From contig NC_067118.1 of assembly GCF_021347895.1 (NCBI RefSeq), forward strand, positions 35,209,255 through 35,273,254: DNA of 64,000 nucleotides. The letters are read 5' to 3'. The DNA comes from Acanthochromis polyacanthus. Its lineage: Eukaryota > Chordata > Actinopteri > Pomacentridae. The position numbers were made by a program, and so were the translations under genes. Shown in pieces: positions 1 to 12,636 of this stretch (position 1 is its first letter; each line of letters opens with the position of its first letter). Below the pieces are notes generated by a model. It did not search any database and was not told where the DNA came from. It was given only the letters and a program-made list of their open reading frames with translations.

Positions 1-961
1 TCATTCAGTTGCGTATTCAAACCAAAGCACATAAAAACTCATAGCCTCTGCCACAGTATGCGCCTATTCAGAACTTACGCAAATAATTAGTGATCTGTTG
101 TGATTTTACAGTGTTGTGCTTAAGTTACTTGACCCTTTTTAAAAATTGTTTACATGATTGTGTCTTCTCTTTCTCACTGCTGCACAACCAGTTAAGTCAC
201 TGCTCATTGTATCTGGGCTCAGAATGTAGATCAATTTGTAATCTGAGAGAATACTTTTACAACATATTTCTTTTAAAAATTCAGACGATCGTTTGCAGCA
301 TGCTCTTGTATAGCATTGAACTACAGATGCCCGAGGAAATACAGCCATGGTTTTGATTGCCCTATTGCTTCATGGTTCTCATTTCACGCAAATAATAATC
401 CACCGGTCTCAAAAAAAAAAGCTGGATGTGTGTCAGGACAGATAATTGGTGAACTGTCCACGACCCACTTTGTTGTAATTATCTGATGGTTTTGTTACAT
501 AACTGTGACCTGTCACGATAAATGTAGAGCAAAAACAGAATCACAGAAACAGGTCAGGCCATGTCAGAAGAAAAAAAATGATCAAAAACTGACCACATTG
601 TACACTGACTATAAGTGGACTTACTTAATTTAATTGCGTAAAAGAAATCGACATCAGTATGCAACTTTTTAAGGATGCTGTTTGTTGGCAACAAATATCT
701 CAAAGGAGCCTAATCTGTATTTTTTATCATGTAAATTACAGATATTTTTATGCAAATGATCAAAGTGTTGACCTTTATTTAAAAAGTTGTTTTTTGGGGT
801 TTCTCAAATGATTAGAATTACAAATTTAATGCATCAGCTAGTGCGAATGTTTATTTTGAACTTCTTAACATGAATGAAATTTGGGATTTAAATTGCAGGA
901 ATAATAACTCACAAAGTACTGGACATTCAGTACACACATACATGCAATATTCTAAACACAC
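1..961. other. Intergenic DNA, no gene seen
   Basis: AT-rich sequence upstream of the first transposon. The reading frames here are short, lack splice context and resemble no family I recognise. I see no repeat or RNA gene. Confidence 0.5.
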
Positions 962-1185
962 TACACTCACTGGTCAATTACTAGGCTCACGTTGCTAGAA
1001 AAAGGTTGGACCCCCTTTGCCTTCAGAAGTGCCTTAAATCTTCGTGGCATACTTTCAACAAGGTGTTGGAAACCTCCCTCAGAGATTTTGGTCCATATTG
1101 ACATGAGAGCATCACGCAGTTGCTGCAGATCTGTCGGCTACACATCCGTGATGCCAATCTCCCGTTCCACCACATCCCAAAAGTT

Positions 1186-1449
1186 CTATTGGATTGAGAT
1201 CTGGTGACTGTGGAGGCCATCGAGTACAGTGAACTTATTATTGTGTTCAAGGGACCAGTTTGAAATGATTTGAGCTTTGTGACATGGGGCATTATCCTGC
1301 TGGATGTAGCCCTCAGAAGATGGACACAGTGTGGTCATAAAGGGATGGACATGGTTAGCAGCAATACTCAGGTCGGCTGTGGCTTTTAAACGATGCTCAG
1401 TTGGTACTGAGGGGCCCAAAGTGTGCCAAGAAAACATCCTCCACAGCAT
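1186..1449 (-). pseudogene. Tc1 transposase catalytic-domain fragment
   Basis: The fragment contains SWHTLGPSVPTEHRLKATA and QQDNAPCHKAQII. The D in QQDNAPCHKA is the second acidic residue of the DDE/D catalytic triad. The frame then shifts, and homology continues in the overlapping minus-strand frame 1292-1023 to the C-terminus. It belongs to the same dead Tc1 copy as the N-terminal fragment. Confidence 0.8.
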
Positions 1450-1603
1450 TACACTGGTGGTGGTGGTGTAATGGTGTAATGGCGTGTCCCTTGGTTGTAA
1501 AGAGTGGTTACTTGAGTTACTGTTGTCTTTCTATCATCCCCAACCAGTCTGCCCATTCTCCTCATAACTCTGACATCAACAAGACATTTCAGCCACACAA
1601 CTG

Positions 1604-1792
1604 CTACTCACTGGATATTTTTTCTTTTTTGGACCATTCTCTGTAAACCCTCGAGATGGTTGTAAATCCAAGTAGATCAGCAGTTTCTGAAATTCTAAGA
1701 CCAGCCGGTCTGGCACCAACAACCATGCCATATTCAAAGTCACTTAAATCCCCTTTCTTCCCCATTCTGATGCTCAGTTTGAATTTCAGCAA
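1604..1792 (-). pseudogene. Tc1 transposase N-terminal fragment
   Basis: This 62-codon open stretch keeps the DNA-binding start of a fish Tc1 transposase (GKKGDLSDFEYGMVVGARPA, then ISETADLLGF and a second helix ending VYREWS). The catalytic domain is not joined in frame, so only a relic remains. Confidence 0.8.
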
Positions 1793-1914
1793 GTTGTCTT
1801 GACCTCGTCAACATGTCTGAATGCGGTGAGTTTCGGCCATGTGATTGGCTGATTAGCTATTTGTGTTAGCAAGCAATTTAACAGGTGTACCTAATAAAGT
1901 GGCCGGTGAGTGTA

Positions 1915-3128
1915 TATCACTATATCACACTGACAACTTCAGAAAGAGCTACTCAGAAATACTAGTTTTGTTATTTTTTTAAAAACTCCACATGACTTAC
2001 ATATTTAAAGGCCCTTTTGCCTTATTTTTGTTTGGCGAACATGTGAAGTTAGATGGGGTGAAATCTAAGTGCATGTAGCCAGGAACAGATGGGAATTATG
2101 GGAGCATTAATGGCTTAGATAAGGAGGCTATAACCTTTTTCCTCAGGTAGGACACAAACATGTGAGTGCTGACCCAGCATCAGCCAAATGAGACCAATAT
2201 TAATAATGACATTTACCTCAAGTGTCACTTAGTAATGGATTAGTAAACTTCTGTAATGCTCATATCTTCTTGCCCTGGTAGGAAATGTGAAAATCAAGTC
2301 ATTATTTTCAATTTTGATTAGTTTTCGCAAATTTCTTAATGTATTTGTTTTCAAGACACACACACAAATGTATGTTTTTTTCATCACCTCTTCAATAAGT
2401 GGCCCAAATTAGCATTCATGCTAATGAGCCGCTGTCTTAAAATGTGCATTCACAAACACTGATTTGCCTTAAAGATGCCACCTTTAAAAGGAGAGGCATT
2501 TTGTTTCGTTGAACTTCTCATGGCCTAAAACGTGTCTAATCAACCACATGGATCAGCTCTGACCAGACACACGAGGTCAGAGCCGGAGGTTTGTGTTTGC
2601 AGGTTTTTGACTGGCTGCATTCTCAACCCGCAGTGACTTAATGTGACATCAGTACGACCCTGCCTCCTCTCGCCAATGTTCTTCAGCATGACCTGTGTAA
2701 AATAAACCCCGTATATTCACACCCACACAGATGCACTGTAAACATTGCAAACAGATGACATGTGATTTCTGGAATGATAATGTAGACTGAAGTGTACTGG
2801 GCCACTCAAGGTGGATTAAGGTTTCCATAAAAGAGGATGGGTGACCTTGGTATATCTTCAGAGAATAGAAGAGGAGATGAGCAGTGAAGAATTGGGGGAC
2901 TCAGCGAGAGTCTAGACAGAGATATATCAGAACACAGCTTTATTAGACAAGTTACTTCATTTCCTCTTAATTTCATAAACTAAACTTGGACAATATGTCA
3001 AGGTTTGTTTATTTCTTCAATTCAGATGACGTAGAATTGTTACAATGATAGTATCCTGACTGCATCTAATGTTTTCTATCAGTAGAGCGACTGTCTCACT
3101 GCCTGTTTCTGTGTGTCTCGACTTTCAG
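1915..3128. other. Upstream region of the hormone gene, probably holding its 5' UTR exon
   Basis: No coding exon is visible. The splice acceptor at 3127-3128 (GACTTTCAG) lies one base before the hormone ATG, so a non-coding first exon and promoter should lie in this stretch. A weak TATA-like CATAAAAG occurs near 2825, but I cannot define the first exon. Confidence 0.5.
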
Positions 3129-3129
3129 C

Positions 3130-3723
3130 ATGCCTTTATCTGTGTTAAAATGCTTGCTGCTGTGTTCGTTGATGGTGGGGACAGTGTGTGCCTGTACGCT
3201 GAAGAATCATACAATACAGATTGAGAGGGAAAACTGTACCCAGTGTGTGGCCGTCAACACTACCATTTGCAGCGGCTATTGCTTCACACAGGTGACAATT
3301 GCTTCACACTATTTTTTCTAAACTCTCTATTTTGCAATTTGGTACAGGATGCGAAACACAAACATTTGAGATACTCTTGTAATCTGGATGGATGCAACTC
3401 ATGTAAGAAGTTTAAACAGTATCTGTCTAACACGCTTGTTTTCTCTACTCCAGGATACCAATTTGAAAGGACGGTTTGGGAGGACTTTCTTGATCCAGCG
3501 TAGCTGTGTGCCACTGTCCCTGGTGTACCGGGTTGCCCATATTCCCGGCTGCCATCCGGATGTCAACTCACAGCTGTATTATCCTGTGGCCCACTGTTGT
3601 AGCTGTAGGCGCTGTGACACACGCTTTTTCCGTTGTGTCCACCCCAGCCGGATCTCCTATGATCAATGCTCTGAGACACTTAACAGAATGAAGAGCCAGA
3701 ACCAGCCTAATTTGGAAACCTGA
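3130..3723 (+). CDS. tshb: Thyrotropin beta-subunit-like glycoprotein hormone subunit
   Basis: Coding exons are 3130-3291 and 3454-3723, giving 143 residues. The intron is phase 0 and has GTGACA and CTCCAG borders, at the place where vertebrate TSHB is interrupted. Residues 1-21 form a signal peptide (hydrophobic LLLCSLMVG, cleavage after VCA). The mature chain has the cystine-knot pattern: the CSGYC motif (CAGYC of the family), an NTT glycosylation site just before it, two further sequons (NHT, NCT), FLIQR and IPGC in the second exon, then YPVA followed by a closely spaced cysteine cluster. These features fit TSH-beta better than LH, FSH or GPHB5. With a common alpha subunit such a chain forms secreted pituitary thyrotropin. 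Thirteen mature cysteines are present where the family has twelve. The sequence diverges strongly from classical fish TSH-beta, so it may be the second teleost paralogue (often called tshbb). Synteny with tspan2 and ngf supports TSHB identity. Confidence 0.85.
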
Positions 3724-3919
3724 TAATATGCTAAAGTAACCAATGCACAAACATGGCAAAGAGCCAGATGGATGAGCAATGCTTCTGCTCGTTGATGTGA
3801 GTCCGCTGCTGCTCATGAGCTGTTCGTGTTATGTTTTCATTAGTTTGCTAAGCAGCTGATGTTGCAGTAGAACCCTGTGGTGAACTTGCATCAGCTTTGT
3901 GACTTGTATTACCTACGTA

Positions 3920-3971
3920 AATAAATGAAATGACTCATAGAAATAAATGTGTGCATGAAATTAAGAATAAA
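3920..3971 (+). other. Polyadenylation signals of the hormone gene
   Basis: Three AATAAA hexamers lie at 3920-3925, 3942-3947 and 3966-3971, about 200-250 bases after the stop codon. A transposon starts just beyond, at 3991, so transcription probably ends near here. Confidence 0.6.
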
Positions 3972-3990
3972 CCCTGTGTTTACTGATAGT

Positions 3991-4205
3991 TACACTACCA
4001 GTCAAAGGTTTGAACACATCTTCTCACTCATTGGCTTTTATTTGTTTTCTACATTGTAGATTAATACTGAAGACATCAAAACTGTAAACGAATACATATG
4101 GAATTATGTTGTAAATATTAATCTTAATTATTAATCTACAGTGTAGAAAATAATACAAAAAAAAACATTGAATGAGAAGGTGTGTCCAAACTTTTGACTG
4201 GTGTA
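3991..4205. mobile_element. Tc1-type MITE, about 215 bp
   Basis: Two nearly perfect inverted ends bound this element. The left end reads CACTACCAGTCAAAGGTTTG and continues through a CTTCTCACTCA block. The right end is its reverse complement, with AATGAGAAGGTGTGTCCAAA. TA flanks both ends. There is no coding capacity. A second internal inverted repeat (TAGATTAATA against TATTAATCTA) gives a foldback structure. Confidence 0.85.
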
Positions 4206-4850
4206 CGTTGACTCACAACCTCAGCATGTTCCGTCATGCTTTGCCTGCTGAGTTCACTAAGACAAGTTGGCTTATCCCATTCCTCAAAGAAAGACTTTTC
4301 ACTGGCCAAGAGGTCAGGTCTGAACGGCACCAAGCTGTTGCATGAATTTCTTTGCACTTTCCATCCATTCATTCCGTCCCGCAGCAGTGCAAAGAAAGAC
4401 AGCGTTGACGGATGGACTTCTGTTAAAGCCGAGTAAGAGCAGCAGTTAAATGTAGGTAACTGTAATCATCCTTTATTTACGTACTGCACTGGTGTCTTTT
4501 AGCTCACGACCTTCACTTGTCAGTAACTGTAACCAATCTGCATATGAAGTAGCATGGCACATCTTTAAAATGTGCAAAATTTGGCTTTAAATCTAAATTG
4601 TGTGGTAGCATGAAATCGAATATGATATTTTAAAAAACAATTATATCATCTTTATTTGTGATTTCACCCACTATATGAGTCAGTGTTTGTGATTGTGGTT
4701 AGAAATGATTCCCTCACACAGTAGGCAGGTGTATCACTGGGTTGATATTGGTAGGTTGATGGCTGACCCTGGCTCTATTTCTTGGCTGCTGTGGCAATGG
4801 GTGGAGAGTGATGTCAGATTTATCCTTGGATCTGCAGGGCTGGGCTGGCC
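4206..4850. other. Intergenic DNA between hormone gene and carrier promoter
   Basis: The distance is about 650 bp. No conserved protein, RNA gene or clear repeat is recognised. The proximal carrier promoter must lie in its right part. Confidence 0.5.
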
Positions 4851-4866
4851 TCTATATATATATAAC
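4851..4866 (+). promoter_or_regulatory. TATA box of the mitochondrial carrier gene
   Basis: The sequence TCTATATATATATAACC lies about 120-130 bases before the ATG at 4985, so transcription should start near 4885-4895. A pyrimidine-rich stretch (CTTCTCTCTACTCTTGCC) follows at the expected start region. Confidence 0.65.
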
Positions 4867-4984
4867 CCTGAGCTTCTCTCTACTCTTGCCTTGCTCAGTG
4901 TCTCTCAGGGACTCTCAGCCTGCTCTCCCTCTGCGGCCTCCTCCTTTGTGCTGACCAACTTTTTGCACCCAATAACCAAGAACC

Positions 4985-7794
<2,810 letters not shown>

Positions 7795-9386
7795 ACAAGC
7801 TGTTTCCAAATCTTTCTGCCGTCTCATTAAATTACGGCAGCTATGCCCTGGGCGTAGCAATGGGCTCAGCTCTCTGTTACTGTGTACCTTCTTTTTTGTT
7901 GGAGGTTTGGGATAAAACGCTAAAGGGACCAGAGAGAGAAGCCATGTTTTTTCAGAATGGTTTCAAATTTAGCCTTTAGCTAGACTATCTGTTATGGAAG
8001 AGACTGAGAGAGAAGCTTACCTGTTTGTGGGTTTTGGTAGAGCTTATTGCAGGAAAAGGGAGCTGCTTCCCTCACTGAGGGACTTGTAAATATGTTGATC
8101 ACCTTTTCGTTCAGAATTGACTTGGCTGCACTCTTGTACACCCCAAACTTGTTCCTCTGTTTTCTTAGATTTAGCACCCCATATTATTTAACCTTGACTG
8201 TAATCCTAACTTGCACATCGCTCCACCTGCCAAATATCACCAAATCTGGATGGTAGGATATTGAAGCTTTACTTGAATACCTTTTGTGCTGTTTTAAAGG
8301 GTTACATGTAAAACAAAGGCATGGATGTTGATTCCAGTCAGTGAATATACAATATATTTGTTTTTAAAGTAGAGGTGATTTGCCAAATAACTTCTTCCAC
8401 AACATGTTTTCCCCATGCTGTCCTCTAAACAGCTTGAATGGGAAAATATCTGGGAAACAGATTGTTTACGTGGTCATAACTTGGAATGAATTCAATTTTT
8501 GGACTGTCTGTTCACCAGATTGCCACACTCGGATTCTTTGTTGCATTAAGTTGAGTAAAAAGGAGTGATGATTATGATTTCTGGAGATACAATTTCAGAA
8601 AACACTGTGGCTGAAGTACTTGTCCAGGGTGTGCCTTGCCTTCGCCCTGAGTTGGCTGGGATAGGCTCCAGCTCCCCCGCAACCCTACGGAGGATTAAGC
8701 GGTGTATCGCTAATGGAAGGATGGATGATTGTGGCTGAAGCGATTTTTATGGTGCACAATGAATCTCTTCTAAGGAAGTCTACAAAATTCTGATAATTCA
8801 AGCCTGAGCTCAGTGGGTAAATGGATCAATGAGGCCTTTTGCAGTTGACTTTGGAGAGCTGCCTTTTTGTGGTAACGGAAATGGAAAGTGTTTGATGGTC
8901 GCAAAGTAAAGCGATGGCAGACCAGACATTATTGATGGATTCATGAAGCTTTTGGGACCAAGTCTTCTGAAAAATAGTGTAACATCTTCTGAACATGTAG
9001 CCATGTTCTCGTAGCTGATTACGGTTTGGTGGTCAGGAGCACACACAGATGTGTCATGTTAGGCTGTTTAAAAGCAAACCAGAGTGCAATGTTGGTCTCA
9101 TCTGGAAAACCTCAAGGCTCAAAATGCTTTCAGTGCTTTTAACAATGTAAATATGTGTCTTGTATTATTTTCACTTTTCTCAAACTGTGCAAGTTCAACT
9201 CAAACTGAGAGCAGCTTTGACCTTTCAACACACCAAAAGCGTTCCAGCCAGTTGGGAAAATAATTCTTTTTTAAGTTCATTTTGGAATTATGCATGTAAA
9301 TACAGATTTCTAAATGGTGAATAAATATTTATAAATGCTGTGCTTATTTGTGTTGTTTGTGGAATGTGTGTCGCTGCATAATAAAG
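7795..9386 (+). other. 3' UTR of the mitochondrial carrier gene
   Basis: After the TAA at 7792-7794 no further coding exon is seen. AATAAA hexamers at 9320-9325 and 9380-9385 mark a plausible end, which implies a ~1.6 kb 3' UTR. An L2-type tail is embedded at 8622-8733. The extent is inferred, not shown by transcript data. Confidence 0.55.
8622..8733 (+). repeat. LINE L2-type 3' tail fragment
   Basis: GGGATAGGCTCCAGCTCCCC, then CGCAACCCTACGGAGGATTA and AAGCGG, ending in a GGATGGAT-type run. This is the common 3' tail shared by fish L2-like LINEs and derived SINEs. Only the tail is present, inside the carrier's likely 3' UTR. Confidence 0.75.
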
Positions 9387-10287
9387 TCTGTAATCACTCA
9401 TCAGCAGCCGGGCTGTTGGAAACAGACGGTTGATTGAATACTTTTTTCTGATGCAAGCTTCTAAGGTCTTACACTGCTCTTCTGCACATGCATCACAGGT
9501 GTGGTCGGGTTTTGGCAGTAAAAGCGCTCATACTGCTGTGTTGAGGTAACTTTACACTGGGTAGTCCTGGAGCCTCTGCCACATTGCATGCATATCTATT
9601 CCCATAGCTGAATATTCAGCTGTCCTTAAAGCTCAAGTACAGAAAGGTGAACCTCCGGCATGAACCTCATGCAACTAAACCTGGAAACGTACTGAAACAC
9701 ACATACAAGTACAGTATCCGCTGCTACATTTAGAGATCCTTTTCCGTTCCAAAGAATTAAAAGACATTTTCATTATGTCAGCACTGCAAATTCTGTCATA
9801 GAATACTGTTTTCTTATCATTTCTAGTGAAAGTATCAGTGTGTTTCAGCGACATTTGACAAGATGTGGAGGTTGTTTTTCATTACTGGAAAGAACTGGAA
9901 GTTGCTGGTATATTTTCAGGGTCTGAAACCAATGCAGCAAGCAGAATACGTGACTCAGGCCCCATGTGAAATGGTAGACTAGTACCACGAGGGATGTCTC
10001 AGATGCTAAGGGAATTCACAAGTTATTAAGCATACAAAAATCCCACATGCTGAGATGCTTCTTGCCTGAATCTCAAGTGTACATGCAAGAACATTTTCAT
10101 AAAAAAAAAAAGCTTAAAGCAAGAACTGAAACATTAATATAGACAAGTCTGTTCTTTTAGTGTCAGTTCCTGCATAAGATTACCAGATTTCAATGTAACT
10201 GCAAATAACTACAATCTGGCTATATTAGAATGGGTAAATCTCTCAGATGGAAGAAGACACGGGGGAAGTCTGTAAAACCTTAAACCT
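9387..10287. other. Intergenic region between convergent carrier and tspan2 genes
   Basis: No exon, repeat family or RNA gene is recognised. Both flanking genes end here, so terminators are expected rather than promoters. Confidence 0.4.
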
Positions 10288-12636
10288 TTTATTTGAACTT
10301 CAAACACCCATATTCCTGAGAAGCCTGGAATGGTATGAAAATAAATTAACACACAATCATCTATGAAAGGCTCGACTGTGCTTTTTTTAGGTTCCGGAGT
10401 GTGTTACTTCCCCAGATTTGCTTGAACAAACGTAACTGAGGTGCACAGCAACAGCTTCGAGGATTGAGTAGGAGTAAACTGTTGAAACTCCGCCGAGCCT
10501 CTGAAGTGACAGTCTAGCGACTCTTCAGTGTTGCTTCAGTCCCCAGAGTAAACACTGCCTACTGGCATCCCAAAGTGGTAAAGTAAGCTTTTGTTGTCTC
10601 CTCACTTGTGTCACATTACAGTGAAATGAAAAAAACAAACAAAAAAACAAAACAAAAAAGCAATATTGACCAGTGCTTTCATCCAATATAGCATGATCAT
10701 TTGAACTTCAACTTCATTGCTCAGTGTCCTAAGAATAGATTTTCTTTGCACCAAAAAGGCTTTTGAAATAGCAGGCTAAGTGTTGCCACTTCAGCTCTCT
10801 TGGCTGAGAAGACACAGTGGAGCGACACGCCGGAACAACAGCGGTGAGTCGAGCTAATATGTGCTACTCATGGAATGCCTGTGACAGTTGAATGCAGTCC
10901 AACTCTACGAACATATGTAGACTTTTGCTACATGTACTTACTACACTCAGACAGCCTGCAGCCCACCGGATAGCTGGTTATCAAAGAAAGGCACATTAAG
11001 AAGCTTTTTTAGCCAAGTGGATTTGCTTTGACCACATTTGCAAACACTGTCAAGACTACAACACTGTACAAACTACTGCAAGAATCCGTCTACACACAGC
11101 ATGTTAAATAGGAGCTAACACATCAGCCACAAATAATGTACAACTATGAAAAAAATCCACACATATTTACAAAATGGAGTCCTGACACTTGGAACAGACA
11201 ATACAGAATTTACAGCGGCCTGATTTGACATGGATGAATGAAGAGATTCGAGGTCTATGGAGGTTACTGAAGTTAAGAGGGACTATTTTCTTGCTTTTTG
11301 TTGTGGGAGGTGTACTTTTAAGGCACGGGGGGTGGGGGGGGTGGGGGGGTGGAAATGGGAACGGATCAAAGGCCTGGCATGGATATCCAAAGTTCACCGC
11401 CTATACTCAATTGACCGGCCATGTTTAGCCTGTAAACACGACCACATGATCTGAGCCATCTGTACAGTCGACAGAGACTTAGAGTACTCTCTTATTATCA
11501 AAGAAATAGAAGGAAGTGGTATTCATGACACTGGGTCACATGGCCTAACAGATGAGGGACTTTCATTTAGAGGCATAAAGGGCTTCTGATTTGTAGTTTT
11601 TATAAATGCAAATCATGTATACTTTTACTATTTTCAATCTCAGAGTAGAATCTTTGATTTCTAATTATACTTTTACTACCACTTAAGGTAGCTTTGTTGA
11701 TTCTCACACAAAAGCTTTGTTTGCAGAACTTGGAAATGTAATCAATAAAGCATGCATGACTTGTGGTAAATGGGCTATAATGAGCAAACCAGAGGTGTAG
11801 TTGTTTAAAGAAACACTTTGACATTTTGGGAGAAAATGCTTCTATACCTTTTATCGTGCTCCCATGCCTGTATAATAAATATAGAGCAACAAAATGTTAA
11901 ACTATTCCTTTACAACAACTGAAGTACAATCTGTGTGGTTCCAGCAGTCCCCAGTGTGTGTGTGTGTGTGTGGCGTATATGTGTTAGTAAAAGCGCTGGG
12001 GTTGCATGATGGATGCATCTGAAACACTCACCAGTCATTCCCTCTTTTGACACTCAGCTCTGATTCCACCAATCAGAACTCGCTTCCAGACGCCAGAAAA
12101 CCTTTTTTAAGGCTGCGGTCTCATGTAACACAACATTGCTGTGTTTGTATGTCCGTGCATGTCTGCGTGTGTGTGTTTTCGTTTTCGGGCGTTCGGACAA
12201 TCAAACTCAGCTGCTTTGGCCTCAGATTGCTCTCTCAGGTCCGTTTCCCACAGTCAAGGGGTCAGTGTCAAGGCTATGTGAAAAAAAGCATTGACACTAC
12301 TGTGACAGTATGTAGCCAAATGGCCATGAGGAAAAACGATTTGACAAGCTGTCAGGTAATTAGAAACAGTACAGTTCCCACTGGATATGTGAAAGTCTTA
12401 GCAGGATGTTATGAAAGGTAGATCATGCTGCTTAACTTGTGACTAAAGGTAAATAAAGAATGACTCTAGCAAGAAATAATTTGAAGAACAGGCCAGGAGA
12501 GAAGGGTCGAGCACCATAGTGAAAAGGAATTTTTTGGAACATGTTCTGTTTCCTGGGTCCCTGCTTGGATGATGGACAGGAGCTGACATCTGAGCTGAAG
12601 TGCTGTACAGGGGCAGGAGGAGGTGACGGATCCAGC
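10288..12636 (-). other. Probable 3' UTR of tspan2
   Basis: On the minus strand no further exon follows the tspan2 stop at 12637. An AATAAA (TTTATT on +) at 10288-10293 is a candidate end. The region holds short low-complexity tracts: A-rich 10620-10665, G-rich 11325-11350 and (GT)n 11953-11971. The length is an inference from the hexamer only. Confidence 0.4.

Larger units (their letters stand above)
962..1914 (-). mobile_element. Tc1/mariner transposon copy, decayed
   Basis: The ends form degenerate inverted repeats: the right end reads, on the minus strand, TACACTCACCGGCCACTTTA, and the left end reads TACACTCACTGGTCAATTAC. Both abut TA, the Tc1 target site. On the minus strand the transposase is broken. 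Positions 1792-1604 encode the N-terminal helix-turn-helix region (MGKKGDLSDFE, ISETADLLGF, ISRVYREWS). Positions 1449-1186 encode part of the catalytic domain (SWHTLGPSVP, QQDNAPCHKA), and 1292-1023 continue it in another frame (REVSNTLLKV). Roughly a third of the transposase between these parts is missing and the frame shifts, so the copy is inactive. It lies about 1.2 kb upstream of the hormone gene. Confidence 0.88.
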
